A stretch of DNA of 64,000 bases. It comes from Chaunax sp. Z400. Taxonomy: Eukaryota; Chordata; Actinopteri; Lophiiformes; Chaunacidae. Of the stretch, positions 26,799 through 40,871 are shown one piece after another (the stretch's first letter is position 1; every line of letters starts with the position of its first letter). Under the pieces are notes generated by a model that was not told where the DNA came from, made no database searches, and was given only the letters and a program-made list of their open reading frames with translations. The stretch covers positions 10,198,401 to 10,262,400 of the forward strand of contig CM075206.1 in assembly GCA_037577475.1 (NCBI GenBank), in the 5' to 3' direction. The position numbers were made by a program, and so were the translations under genes.

Positions 26799-27136
26799 TC
26801 ATTCATTCATTTTCTGTAAGCCCTTATCCTGTGTAGGGTCACTGGGGGGCTGGAGCGGAGCCTATCCCAGCTGACTTTGGGGGGTGAGGCAGGGTACATC
26901 CTGGACAAATCACCAGTTCATCGCAGGGTCACATACTGTAGAAAGACAAGCAACCATTCTCACTCACATTCACGCCTACAGTCCATTTAGAGTCACCAAT
27001 TCACCTCTACTGCATGTTTTTTGGTGGTGGGAGGAACCCGGAGGGAACCCACACAGACACTGGGAGAACTGATCCAAGGTCCTCAGGTGGATTTGAACCC
27101 AGGACCTTCTTGCTGTGAGGCAACAGTGCTACCCCC
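26799..27136 (-). repeat. LINE-derived teleost repeat (3' end of a non-LTR element)
   Basis: Starts cattcattcattttctgtaa and runs through gagcctatcccagctgac, gggtacatcctggacaaatc, tcactcacattcacgcctac, tttagagtcaccaattcacc and ggaacccggagggaaccc. I recognise this as one of the commonest fish interspersed repeats, probably an RTE-type LINE tail. The CATT repeat at the left suggests a 3' end on the minus strand. Family name not certain. Confidence 0.8.
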
Positions 27137-30100
27137 TTGATATTTCTCCTATAATAAAATGTGTACGTAATCAATCTCGTAAGCCAGGGACAGAGGTTTC
27201 AACTCATTACAGTGCACATTATTCCCTTTGTGTGTGTTTGGGTGTCTGCTGGAGAAAGCCTCCTTTCTCCTAAGACTCGCCCCGAGCATATCAATCGTGT
27301 TAAGTGTTGTGGAGAGTGGTTAAGTTTGTTTGCTCAGCGAAGGCTCATGTTGAGAGGTGTTAGCTCGATGTGCATCGGGGTGAGACAGAGGGGACATGTT
27401 TTTTTTTTGTATCCTGGTTTAAATTATTAAGAGGAAAGTGCTCCCCTGCTGCTAGGAGGGGTAACTATAATACATTGTTTACCTGCTACTACACAGCTGA
27501 GGCAACGTGGCGGAAAAAAGAACGGGAGTCAGTGACACCGTGGGGAGATGTGGCCAATTATTTTGGCCTTGAGTTTCTCTGGTTAAGGCAGCTTAAGCAG
27601 CATCACAGTGTTAAATGTTGTTCATCTGTTTTCTAACTCAGATTTGCAGAGCTAGGGCAAATGTGTGAAAAATACAAGTTCAAACACAGGCCAATTACTG
27701 CAAGGCTGAAAGTTTGGGAACTCTTAGTAAGAATTCCCAACTTTTCCACACACTCAGTAAGTACTGAATGCATAGTTATGAATTATACATACCAGAGTTC
27801 ACTAAACCTAACCACTTCGTGAGTGCACAAAGATTTCTGCCTTTTAACTCGGGTTTCATAGTGCTCCCACCTCCTTCATAATAACATAATATATGACAAC
27901 GAATATATTTATTTTCTTTATATGTCCTGCTGTTGCATCAGAAACAAACAGCCATACAAAAGGTGTCACCAGTTTATAACAACTGCTGCAAAATCAAATA
28001 CTTAGAAATAACTTATATTGTGTGAAATAGACAGTTTCCAAAGATGTTTAAAGATTTTAAAGGGGAAATTAGGCCACAGGTCTCTATTTTACAACCCTTA
28101 TACGTACAAGCCTAAGAGGAAATATTGCTGGCTCCTTCTTAATTAAGATATAATTTACCTCTGATCCCATATTAGCCTGTTTTATAGTGTTTTCTCTCCA
28201 TGGTACATTGGAATTATTAGGCTTTTAAAAAGGTGATAGTTCCCTACAAGGTTGCAGTGTCTACTTTTTATGAGTCTATGTAATAATCATGATTAATTGA
28301 CTTCTTTTAAAACCCTGCAATGCAGTATTACACCAATGAAATGCTGTGGGACAAGGATAACTATTGCTTGTTTGTCATGATATCACAGGCCTCGTGTGGG
28401 GCTTTACTGGTGAGTTTTAATCAACAAAACGTCCAAAATAAAAGCACTGATACATATTTAAAGATCTGAGAGAGGATTTCAAGACTTCTTACAGCAGCAA
28501 AGACCACATCCTCAGTAACCCTGAGGATCTGAAAGCAGCAGGTCTGACATACTGACCTAATTCAAGGCCATTTTGGGTGAGTCCCAGGGCCACACTGATT
28601 CCTGATTGCATTAGGATCTCAGGAGCTGGTTGAGCTGGCATTAAATGTAGCTTGAGTCTAGCTCATGTTCTCATTTTCTCACCAGCAGTGTTCTCTCAGT
28701 GTCAATCCTATGAGGTGTGACACTGAGCCATTGACAGAACTGTACAACAAAGACTATTTCCTAAATCAATATCATCTTCGTCAACACAGCTGATCCACTA
28801 ATGTAGCACAGGGTTCCTTTCGGTATTAGGATGACACATCCAAGAATGTCAGTGTGTAAAGCTTTAATTGTTTGTTAGCTTGTTTGTTCCGTTACCGTGC
28901 AGCAGTGAACTTAACTCTTGTTGTGTGTTGAGAATTCACCATACATGTATGTGTTAATGCAACTCCTCCTCTGCAGGGATCTGTGGTTTTGGGTGTTGAG
29001 TCTAGAGGCATTCATTCCATTCAATCTGAGCATGATTCAGTATAACTGTGATAGGATTTGAAATCTGTCTTTAGTAAGAATATAAAGAAGGTTGTAAACA
29101 ATTACTCACTTTTTCCCCCACATGAGAGATAATGGATACATGATCTGATTGCACACCTAATTTTTCATATTTGTTCAATATGCACACACACACACCTGCA
29201 CACATATGGTGTTTGCAGAAAATATTACGGGTGCATATCATCTTACACACACAGCTTTGTTAAGTCTATACCTTTATTTTAAACTTTTATTTTTAGCCAT
29301 GCAAGCTGTAGGCTCTAGGGAATCTTAAATAAATAAATAAACAAATCTTAAATATTTCATGGTGAATGTGTTCGCATTGCCATTGTGAGCTTATTAGCAT
29401 GCAGACGTTACCATTCAGCTCAAAGCACCGCTGTGCCTAATGAGGCTGCAACTAAGGATTTTCAATCTTGATTGATCTGCTGAATATTTTCACAATTATT
29501 TGATCGATTTGTCGATACAATGTAAAAAAAAAAAAAAGAAGAAAGATGCTCATCATAATTTCCCTGAGTCCAAAGTGATGTCTTCAAATTGCTTTTTTTG
29601 TCCATCCCACAGCATACTGCATCCAAACTAAAACATTTTTTCCCCACCGACCCTCTTGGTCAGTAGATCTAGAGTTGTAGTGGCCTTTTGTCTGTTTTCG
29701 TTATTGTTGTTGTTTTATCCGTCTTTGGCCAATACAAACAACATCTTCAATACTGAGTCAGTTCACAAGTTGTCAAGAATGGGAATAAAAATCAAACACA
29801 CCCTTCCAGGACACTCTATTTTTTTAGGTAGTAGCCAAAAACACCATTATCTAATGGCAGTCACATCACCCGTTTAGACTGCTGTCTGTGTTGTCAGCTG
29901 TCAGCTGAACACTATGAAATACTGACTTATTTTATCCCAACGTTGTAGATTTGTGCAAGAAGTGACTGTCTGCCAAAAGCCATCAGCACTTGACATATGA
30001 CAGTCAGCTACAGTAAAACTTTATGTTATCTGGTGGTAGCATTAGCGCAGTGAATTCACTCAGCAAAGAGAAGCTGACACAGACAGGTCTGTGCTGGATG

Positions 30101-30170
30101 CAGACACCACTGACCAAACATTAACAAATAGTGAATGTATTTTCTTTCTCTTTGCAGATTCTAAATAAAC
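27137..30170. other. Unannotated intron sequence
   Basis: No exon or repeat family recognised. It includes a run of A at 29524-29536 and paired CAGCTG motifs at 29895-29907. Confidence 0.35.
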
Positions 30171-30171
30171 A

Positions 30172-30199
30172 CAGCTGAGAAACAGCTGAGAAACAGCTG
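30172..30199. promoter_or_regulatory. Three CAGCTG E-boxes at 11-bp spacing
   Basis: CAGCTG at 30172-30177, 30183-30188 and 30194-30199, part of a tandem 11-mer agaaacagctg. Two more CAGCTG lie at 29895-29900 and 29902-29907. Could be a bHLH-binding cluster or just a short tandem duplication. Confidence 0.3.
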
Positions 30200-30562
30200 A
30201 GTGCCAGAGTGGAGAAAAGACAAGTGTATGAAGTGTTTTCAGACTTTAATATTAGTACAGGACACAAAACATTAAATCTGTGGTTGATCGTTTTATCGCT
30301 TTGGCAGTTTCATCTGCACCGATAGGACATTTTACAAACTATCATAATTGGTGGCACTTGGCTCCGATAGCAGCCTCCATCGATCACATGGGGACGTACT
30401 TTACAGAGGTATCAATTATTTTCATACAAGCTCAAAGTGCTGCTCGTGTGCTATTTAATTTTATCATGTGACTTTTACAATAACCAAAAAAGAAATTTAA
30501 TTAAATAAACACTTTCCTCTCTACTGCAGTGCTGATTGGATGCAGTGTGTGTCTATGTTTGT

Positions 30563-30576
30563 TTGTGTGTGTTTGT

Positions 30577-30662
<86 letters not shown>
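30563..30662. repeat. (GT)n microsatellite
   Basis: About 35-40 GT units preceded by (TTTGTGTGTG) steps. Produces artefactual poly(His-Thr) frames. Confidence 0.95.
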
Positions 30663-30664
<2 letters not shown>

Positions 30665-30806
30665 AAGTTTGTCCTCATTTGGATTAATTAAAGGAAATCT
30701 CCCGTGAAGAACGGGGGCGTCCCAATCTGGCCTTCTCAAGGACAGGCAACCTATCAATTATACCCTAGCTTCCACCCCAACCCACACATAATAGGCTACT
30801 ACCACC

Positions 30807-30826
30807 CACACACACACACACACACG
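30807..30826. repeat. Short (CA)n tract
   Basis: About nine CA units, opposite in strand sense to the larger GT array 150 bases upstream. Confidence 0.8.
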
Positions 30827-33259
30827 GTCATACCTCATTCTACCTCCATGGAAACAGTCACCCAGTGCCGCTCCCAAGCACAGTGATCATCACTCTCATT
30901 TGCTGCGGAACAAAGGCTGTGAAATTCTGCCTGTTATTACAGCTCCCTTATCAGCGGCCCCTGCTTGCCTCTACCATGAAGCAGCACTCAGCTCAATAGC
31001 TCAGTCATTCATACAGCTGTTTTTTCAAAGTCACTTTTCTTTTGTGGACCGTTGGCTGTCCTTTCATTGCTGACGACCAAGGAGTATGATCCAGCATGAC
31101 TCATTACTAAAGTAAACATCATGGCACACTGAGAGGGAGAGAGCAGCCTGTGTTATTCTGTGGAAGGGGTTGCCCCAGTGAAGATAATTGCTGAAATCAC
31201 TCAGCTGAACCGTGGCTTTATTAAAACTGTTATATGTGTTTGTGCATACGAGAGCATGGAAGTGGGTTTTATCGAGCTTCAGGCAAAATAAGACATCCAA
31301 ATCTTTGATATGCATAAAATCTCTCCTTAGCTATACAGTTGTTTTTTTTCCCTGTGATGATGATGGCTGCTTTTCACATGTGAAAACCGGGGGATCCCAT
31401 TCAGTTTCTATGGTTACAGAGACGAGCGTCAGTATGTTGTTGACACCGTGGTCCCTAAGCTTCTCTCTTCTGCCAGGAGCAGGCGATGATGTCAAGGTGT
31501 TTTTTTTTTAGGATGAAGACAACTGAAGGGAAATTGATATAATATAGGGCCAAGAAATGCCAAGTTGATGCATGAAGGTCAGCCATCCACAGTCATGTAG
31601 ATAAAATAAAGTTCACACTTAGCTTCATGTCTTTTTGTTGTCTTTTATTTGTTTTTCTCTTTCCTTTGATATTTGTTTATTGGTCTTCCTCTCTGTTGTT
31701 TCACTCATTTACTTTTTGACTCACTTTGCTGCTCTTGTGGCAGTCGTCTTTCTCCTCCGTGCCACACATGAATATATTCATGAAAACATCATCAGGGTGA
31801 ATCTCATTAGAGAGGGAGCCATGCGGTTAGTTTGGTGTTTATGTCCCAGTAAACAAAGCTCAGCTCTTTTTTTCTTTTCCTTTTTTTACCTTAGTCTCCC
31901 AGAAGAAGGACAGAAAAATACATTTGAAAAATCAGCAAATGGAAGAAAAAAAAGCATGAGTGTGTGCATATGTGTGGGATTTTGTGGTGTTTGTGTGAGC
32001 TGTGTTAAGGACAGGCAGTGATGGAGGTCGGTCCTTGGAAGTGAAGCTGATGTGATGTGGGGGTTGCACCGCCAGCACATGACAAGAAAGAGATATGTGA
32101 GAGGTGCAGTTGTGATTGACAAAATGTGCACATCTGAAGCCAGCAGCTTAACATTTCTGCACTATTGGTGACGGTGCAGGGGGAGATGCTGGACGCTGTT
32201 GTGCTGTGGATGTCGTGTGGGAATAAAGGAATGAATTGGAGGCTAAGGGTTGATCATCATTTTTATACTGAATTAGGATTAGCTGACTCCTCGGTGACCA
32301 CTAGTCTTCCTGCATCCCCAAATGAAACAGAGAGAAGGAAAGCTTTTCATTCTCTCTGTGAGGGAATCCTCCTTTGCGCATCAAACTCAGTAGCTTCTCT
32401 CCACCTCCCTGCAAAAATATCACAAAATGACATGTGCATTAATTGAATTAATCTCCAGCAGAAAGGGGATCATGCACAACGTCTTTATCCTCCTGTCAGC
32501 TCAACAGTAACCCCATCCAATGTTATCTGAAGTCATTTACAGCTCAGTGGCCGACCAGAGGAGTAACACCGCCTTTTGATGGGTTCAGTTCACTCTGTAA
32601 CATTCCAAACGTGTTGCTCTCTAAGACGCTTGAAGCAAAAGTTTCCCTGCAACCCGCAAACGTCATGTGGTATCGTTGGAATTCATGACGGCGCTCATCA
32701 AGGCTGCTAGGTGTTACTTTAAATTCCAGTACACCAAGTAACCTCTCTCTACCCTGAAATCTGTCTCCGTCATCCCGCTGCTCAAAGGGCTGCATGCCCC
32801 AGCTGAATGGTAAAGGCTCTGCATCACAGAAAAATAAATGTTCAAGTCACAACGCTGCTTTCTGCTTGACTTGCATGACTAGTACTGAGAGACAGCTCCA
32901 TGAGGATAACAGATAGAGATACAAGAGTGGAGGAAGAGCGGGGTTTTTTTTTTTCATATGAGGGTGTAGTGCTGAGCGCTATAGGAGCCTGCTGAGTGCA
33001 GCTGAATGTGACAGTGTGTGTTTTGGAAAGAGAGAAGAAGGATTGTGAAATGCAAGCAGGCGGGGGGCATTTGTACAAGCATACAAGCGCACAAGTGCTG
33101 TATGTATTGGTGTGTGTGTGTTTGTGTGTGAGCGAAGCGAAGAGGAGAGTTTTCCTGTGAGGTTTCCTCGCTCTTATCTGTGAAGAAAAATATTGAAGAA
33201 ACTGACAAGAGAGGTGACAGGAGAGTAATTTTTATTCTCAGTAAATTTCTAGAAGGCAC

Positions 33260-33261
<2 letters not shown>

Positions 33262-33291
<30 letters not shown>
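33262..33291. repeat. (CA)n microsatellite
   Basis: About 15 CA units after gcaccaa. Confidence 0.95.
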
Positions 33292-33293
<2 letters not shown>

Positions 33294-33574
33294 CCTTATC
33301 ACCTCTTCTAGCCCACCTTCCCATCCTCCCTCTGCCTCCGAGCTCAGATGGATGATGTTATGAGGAGACCCAGGGGTAGAGGGGAGCAGGGAGCTTGTAA
33401 AAGATCCTCCGTGTTGTTATCTTCATACGTACAGGCAGACGCTGGAGCAACCAAGCACTTGGAGAATTATTTGCAGCACTCAGAGCATCATGAATATTAA
33501 CTGTTAAAGAGTCCAGGCTGCGTGTTTGTTTCTCCTTCCTTCCTTTTGTCTGTGGCTCGAGGAAATGTTGATTA

Positions 33575-33680
33575 TGAGGGTCTTGGCTGCATGATTAACG
33601 CAGTGATCGCTACTCAGGCGCAGGGGCTAGCACACTTAGCAGTAATTACACTTAGTGCAATTGGCTGCAGCTCTCTCTCT
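33575..33680. other. Candidate conserved non-coding element
   Basis: High-complexity sequence with homeodomain-type TAATTA (cagtaattacacttagtgca) and no repeat character, in the distal half of the kcnb2 intron. Conservation is guessed from composition only. Confidence 0.2.
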
Positions 33681-34068
33681 GTTACAGATAAAGGCACAAA
33701 CCTCTGTGGTAACAGCTGAAAATTACTGAACATTTAAGAAGCCTATCTGTTGCTATTATGTTGCCGTCCTTTGGTTTTATGGCTTTTGTTCCTTTTTTAG
33801 AAGATTCATCTTTTGCACATGCAGATATAGCATAATGAGCATGTGTTGAGATGTTTAATTTGCTCATATATATGCCCTCATGTGCTTGTACATGTGCATC
33901 AATGTGTGTGTGAGTATTGTGGAAGGTCCTGGCTGTGTGTCTGGTCTGCCTGCTGTTCTATTCTCTCCGAGGGGGAAGTTGAAGGCATATGGGTTAATAA
34001 TGTCGTTACGCCACGAGTGCCGAAGGCTTGTTCTCCCCAAGAATTGCACATATATGCAGAAACATATG

Positions 34069-34091
34069 CACACACACACACACACACACAT
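34069..34091. repeat. (CA)n microsatellite
   Basis: About 11 CA units followed by tatatacacac. Confidence 0.9.
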
Positions 34092-37000
34092 ATATACACA
34101 CCATGTAGTGCACGCAGACATATACACATGCACATATACTTCCACTACCATTTTTCCGAGAAGGAAAAGGACATGGAGGAAGGACTTTGTTTTAATTGGT
34201 TTATAATGCAGATAGATAGCTAGATAGATAGATTTTACTGCAGATTTTAACCATATAAATTAGTATTATTTCATAGATGAATTTTGATGGTGCAATAGGG
34301 AATTACAGCTTTGCCTCACAGGTAGTACACGCACTACTCTCCCATGACCTGCCTGTAAATGTCTATTCTCTCTCTCTGTCTCTGTTTTTTTCCTGACATT
34401 TGTCTTGTGAAAGTCGTAGGCAATGATTGGCTGCAAGGTGGCTAAGAGGGCAATAGTGATGGACAGATAACAGAGGCCAGTCAGAGCCAGATGAAGAGAG
34501 TCACAAAGTTTTGTGTGAGAAGTTTGCCAAATGTGAAAAGAACTAAAAGTGTTGACTTCAGAAAGACAAATCATGCCCTATAAAACTGTTAATTCTTCGT
34601 ATTAAAGGCTCTCTGGCTTAGTGTGCATGACTTTCCTTACTGTCCTTCCTGTGAGGCCTGGTCTCAGCAGGACCTTTTACATCCAACGTTTAATTCGCAA
34701 AACTGCTGAGTCGTGCACGTAAATAGCACCAGTACCAATGGGAATTTTTTTTTTAACACAATGATCATGTATTGCTGAGCTGCAATCATATATCTCTCCT
34801 GAAGATACTGGCGTAGAAATCTGGCATCAGAGAGACAAGGCTATGTTACAGGATACAGCTGCATGGACCAGGGTATCTATTTCGGTCAGCGGATCAGAGC
34901 TCAAGGATCCTCTCAGAGCTTTAAATAAATTCATCAATACACTTGATTGAGAAGGAGAGTTGTGGTATTTCTCTCAAGGTTGAGTCCAGAAATGGCCTCG
35001 CCACCTTGTGATGTCTAAGTTTAGAATTTCAAGCTGTGACTGTGCATTTATTGTGTAGCAGCTTGCTCATAAATGTTTAAGTTTACCTGAGTGTTTTAGT
35101 GGCCTAAATAAAAGCTACAGTGGTAAGCACTACATGTTACTCATCCATAATTAGCCTTCCTGCTCATTAATATAGATGAATACAGTTTAATAACATCAAA
35201 TCATTTATTAAAAATATGTAAAGTAGAGCCCTTGTATATTTTTTTCATAAATACATAACTGTTTTGAAGCGTTTGTGTGTCGTAGAACAAAGCTTCAAAT
35301 GTTAGCATGTCCAGTTAACTCGCTTAACACCTACAATAGTAACCATTGCATGTAGCTTTTAATTAGCTAATGATATTATTTTGGGGGGATTACATTAACT
35401 TACCTCAAGAAAATGTCCATTGTAGGACAAGATCATCCACTGCGTGAGAACCAAGATGCTGCTATAGCTTAATGTGAAGCAGTAGTCTATAGAGTAAAGT
35501 TAGGTTACATTAAAACAATTCTCTTATTGTTTGTAAATACAAATAACAGAAACAAAACTACATATATCATCAATTAGAGAAGATGAAGATAGAATCATAC
35601 CTTTATCTAGGTCACAGGTTTTCTAAGTGGTCCCCAGCAAAAAGGGGAATTTATTTCCCTACAATTCCATCCATAAGTAACACAGCAATTGAATATATGA
35701 CTATTCTGGTCATAGCTTTCATTCACTTTTTGTAATATCTAAAAGCAAAAATTCTTATCAGCTGGAGGACCTGGAAGAAGATCTTATCAAATGGGGGTTT
35801 GTGCAACCACTTAACTAGGCTACATACTTTTTACAGCAGTTTTATACTGAGCCAGCTGGATTTTTTTTTAAAGTCTCTTCTGGACAAACATTTCAGCCAA
35901 CTCGCAGAATTGGCATCAGTTAATAAGCATTGCAATCTAATTGTAGCTGAAATGTGCTCGCACCATCATCATGTCATCCCATCGAACAAAACTGACAGTC
36001 TGTATGAAATCAAAGACCCATTGTTTCATAGTCTGAATCATGGAAGAGAACAAGAGGTAAAAGATGGTTGCCAGCCTTTTCTTCTGATGGACTATTCATC
36101 ATTCAGTTTGTGTTTCACTGACAAGGCAGAAAGCGCTGCAATAATGCTGCTTTTCAACATCCCAAAAAGTATGACTGCTATTTTAGTCTGATATAAGTTT
36201 AGAAAATTCACCCTTTGTCAGGCTGTCTGCACTTGCAACAATGTCTTCTCCGTACCACCACAGTGCGACTGCAGCATCACAAAAGAAGTCTGATTCTTCA
36301 CCAAATCTCAAGACTCATAGGGATTCATACAGGGGCAATTTTCCCCTCCTATTATTGTTACAGTGGATAAGTTGTCTTAAAGGGGTGTCATTTTAACACA
36401 CACAGAAGGGAAATTGTCAGTAAAATGTTGTTCATTAATATGTCATTATTTCAGTCGGCTAATCATGGCCACATCACAAACTAATCTGAGCTGTCATGGA
36501 GCATCACATACTGACACTCACAGCCATCCTGCCGTGTTTGTGCCACTACTCATATCAATATTTCATACTAGCACTTTGCTCCTTGGTTCTACAAAAAAAG
36601 AAAGAGAGTACACACAGAAACAAATGTCACTATAAATAAAAGTAGAAGGGTTTTCATGGAGGATTGAGAAGCATTGCGAACAATGAATGGAGAATGGGAA
36701 GAAAAGGGGAAGGATGTTCCTCAATAATACAGAAGGATCATTTAAAATTGTATTTCTTTGATTTATTTGTTCCATCGTTTGTTTTCTCCTGTAATATTGT
36801 GGCTAAATTTGTGGCTAATTTACTCAATTGCTTTAGAACAAAAGGCTCCAGGTTGCCTCCAAGCTGATAAGAATAAGTTACTGGTTTCTCTCAAATATTG
36901 CCAGCAAACTCTCCCATAATTTTGTGCTGCTGAAGGAGCCACACACCTTCAAAATAAAATGTTGGCTGAAACCCTTAGGACCCCTGCTGTTGAATGCCTG

Positions 37001-39069
37001 AAGCAAGGATGAAATGAAAGTGAGAGCGAGTTCTTTACCTCCTGTGAATGTTTTACTAAAGGCTTTGTGCTTTACAACAAACCCAACAAGAAAAACACTT
37101 GCATGCACCTGCATGCAGATTTTGCCTTGCATACAGATTACTAAGCATGCAGTACTCCTCACAAAGGTTGCCAAGCACAGAGGGACAAGTAGGTGAAATG
37201 ACTGATGACAAATTAAATTCTAAGTGATGCTGCGTTATGCCAAGACAAATATTATGTTATGTCCTCTGCAATAAAGATACACGAACAGCTCATAGTTTTT
37301 CTTGCAATAATAAGAATTCATTATTATACACTAAATAGTTTGCCAGATGGCAAAACTTGGATTCTTTTATCAGATTTTATTAAAAGGTATTGGAACAAAT
37401 TTCAGTTCCACATATATCCTGCCAGTTTCAAAGAATTCTCTTGAGTTTGTCCAAATCCTAATGACAGTGGCATTCCTCCAAACCTCTCTGAACATTGCAG
37501 GAGCTATGGGTTAAGACAGTGGACGGCCATCAAATATCACATTTCCCCTCTGCTTTGTCTCTTTGGAAACCAGCCATGAAAAGGACACTTAACCAGAAGA
37601 TTCCTGACAGTAATAAGGATAAGTAATAAGGAAGATGTCATTTCCCCTTTATTGATTAATGTTGAATCTCTCTGAGGGTGCATGTATTCAAGTCATACCC
37701 TTACAGTCCATGCCTTATAAATTTCTCTTTAAGTATGTGTGCCAGGTTCCTTAACAATGTCATATTTGCTCAGTGTCATCATAATGGCACACTGACTAAA
37801 TATGTACATATTTACGAGTCAAACCTTACCATTTGGGTCCTCCTAAACCTATTCCCAGCATATGGAGCCATTGGTCTGAATAATGAACTAAAATTGCCCA
37901 CTGGCACATGTGTACTTAGTACTACAATTCATTAAGTTAACAAATTATGCTTTGCTGTAACTTATGCACAGAGCTGTGCAGCCACGTGACATCCAACGCA
38001 CGAGCATGCTTTGACAGGGTCCTCACACAGGAAGAGATACGGTATGAGAGGATGAAATAGCGCACAAGTCCTGGGATCAATCCGCATTACCATTGCCATA
38101 ATCGCCTGGATTGATTCCACAGCAAAAAATTATCATACCTGAGGGATGGCTCAATTTGTCCTGCACAAATTGATGACACAAGTGAAAGGAGGGAGGGCCA
38201 GTGGGGACCTCAGAGGTGGATTATGGTCCATAAGAGCTCTGAGCAAGGAGATCAATAGGAGCTCACTGGGCCTGGCTCACTGTTCATAATGTGATGTGTA
38301 CACAATCAATAGCCTCCTCCAAACTGGCACATGGGTCACTGGTGTGGCGCAGGTTATTTTCCTCCTCAAAACACGGACGATAGGGATGCAAGCAGAGGAG
38401 ATGAAGGAGGGTGTAACTGTGCGAAAAAACGGGCAGTCAGCGATGACAGGACATTTAGAGAGAGTTAGTGGGTCCATTGACTGCCTCCTGTGGGAACTGA
38501 AAGTGGATGGGGAAAGGTTATTCTTGCAATTTCAAGAATAGTGGTTCAGCTGACAGGTGGCTGAAGATGAAAATCGAGAGAGGCTCAAAGGGGAGGCTCG
38601 AGAGAGCTCTTAACTCAGTGTCTTGAGTCTGCTCTCTCCTCTGCATCAACTTCACTTGTCCTGCTCCCAGAAGATCTAATACTACCTTAAGGGAGCTGCG
38701 GAGATAAAATTGTGAAGGTGTCGATGACTAAAGCACATTCACTGCCTTGATGCAGGAGAGATTTTCTCCCAAACTGCTGCCTTTAGCGTCAGTGCTGCTG
38801 TATTTTAAGCTGTCCCTTGAGGAGTGGAACCAGCTGGTTTGGTTTTGTGACGACGTTCAAGTGATGACTTTTTTCATGATGTGTTTTGTAATATGCTCAG
38901 GAGTAAAGACCAAAGCATCTGTGGGAAATCCTCTGACTACTGTATGAAAATAAAAATCATGTGACTTTCAATAATGCTCTCCCTCCATCTGTCTTCCATC
39001 ACATTGTAAACCACAGTCATTCTACATACAGCCTGTCCAGGCTATTAACTCCATTGTACCAAAATTGGC
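34092..39069. other. Unannotated intron sequence
   Basis: Nothing recognised. A 130-codon frame at 35799-36191 (plus) has no domain, signal or splice support. Sequence around 38040-38320 is higher in complexity and could be regulatory. Confidence 0.35.
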
Positions 39070-39370
39070 TGCAGTTCACCTAGAGGGCGCTTGCGAAGGA
39101 GCAAATGAATGGGAGTGAATGGAGCTAAACGGCTAAAATAATTATTTTCACCTACTTCTAGACGAAAAAGCCCAAATTCTATTTTAGTTTGTGCAAATAT
39201 AGTATCGAGTATGTGAAATGAAAACACACCAATGTTGTTTTTTTCTTACAAGGAAGGCGATTTTGCCCACAAACCTGTAGCATTCTGCTAATGAATGCTG
39301 ATTGGTCAGTTCTTCTGCTCCATAGAGCCTCATTCATTTTGGACTACCTCACGACCTGGAAGTTCTGAGG
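39070..39370. repeat. MITE-like repeat with inverted ends
   Basis: gcaaatgaatgggagtgaatggagc near the left is partly mirrored by gctccatagagcctcattcattttgg near the right. The internal order (ggctaaaataatta, ttctagacgaaaaagcc, aaggcgattttgcc, gaatgctgattggtca) resembles a fish repeat. A CTCF-like core (CCTAGAGGGCGC) lies at its left edge. Confidence 0.45.
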
Positions 39371-40739
39371 GTGGCATAATCTCTACTACTTTTAGAATAT
39401 CTCTGTGTAAACCTTAAAGTGGGACACTTTTTTCCAGCACAGTCATGCTAAGCAGTCTTGGGAGCAGAAGTGGTCAAGGGAAGTGAAAGAGCCAAGAGAG
39501 CTAGAGACAGCTAAAGCACATTACTCACTATACCTAATCATCTGAAGGCATTGCCCTCCCATCTAAGCCAATCAGGTCTCATGACTAACCTGGCCATGAC
39601 CTAACTAGTCATCCTGACGTCACAGGACAAGGGCCAAGAAAGGAAAGATGGGGAGAGACAGAGTATGGTGAGGAGGAGGGCTTACATACAGTAAAATCAG
39701 TTTAATCAGGCAATTTTTAAATACAAATCTTGTCTGACTTACAATAATTTCCATCTGGCTCATTTGATTTAGCTGTTTAGCAGCTCATTTAAGCTATTAA
39801 GGACAAACGCAATAATGTTGTTGCCCTACAGACAGTAAATAGTTTAGATAAACTATAGTTTAGTTAAAATGATCATTGACACTTCAATCCCAGTCATTTT
39901 ACCTCTTTGGTGCCCCTTTCAAAAATTGCTCAAAAGATTTTAAAGCAAACAATTCCCTGAAATATCATGTTTCATTTTCTATTTCGGTTACCTTTCCTCC
40001 ACTGGGTCACCTCCAGGTAAACTGGCTTTGCGGTGCTCAATTACAGAGGGTTAATGCAAACCAACTCGGGATTGTTCATCATCATGTTCATATGACATTT
40101 GCTGCTGTCCACGTGCAAGTGGTGAATGGGTGTGAAGGAAGGCGGGATCACATGGATGTGGATCAGTGAACCATTAACCACTTTTTCTCTCTCTGTGAGC
40201 GTGAATGTGTTTATGTGCATGCCCGCGATTCCGTTCATTCAGCTGTTTGTGGTGCAGTTTTACAAGGGCTCACTTGCTCCACAGCATGCAACTGTAGAAG
40301 ATTAAGTGTCTCATCTGCATCAGTTAATGTGAATCTAAATAAAGAGCAGTTCACCTCTAAAGAATGAGTGACCTTTCGCTTGTATTTCATAAATCATATT
40401 TACCTGAATCTGAAAAATCAGCAGTGGAAGCATACTGTCTATAAATGAGCAAAAATCCCTATCTCATACTCTAATAATACTCTTTCACCTTTGGAGCTGA
40501 CTTGGTGCCAAGGTGGTCAGCAACAGGAACATAAGAAAAGGCCTTCTGACCGAGTGACCTAACACAAGGGGGTGAACCTCAATTGAGCTTGCCAAAACAT
40601 TTAGAGGTACACAAGCAATCCGTTTCTTTCAGCTCAGTGCCACACCAGGACCAGTTTACCTCACTTAGCTGCTAATAGGTTTAACCTAATCAGCACCAGC
40701 TTTCTCATCCAGAAGGAATCTGTTTCTTTTATACATTTC

Positions 40740-40762
40740 CATTTCCATCGGGATCAATAAAG

Positions 40763-40801
<39 letters not shown>

Positions 40802-40824
40802 ATATCTGTCTATCTATCTATCTG

Positions 40825-40871
<47 letters not shown>

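Noticed and set aside
8157..33653. Shared 15-mer GCAGTAATTACACTT at 8157 and 33639
   Set aside because: One or two shared 15-mers are expected by chance in 64 kb, and flanks do not align.
35799..36191. 130-codon plus-strand frame in the intron
   Set aside because: No domain, no signal, no plausible splice context; such a length can occur by chance in 42 kb.
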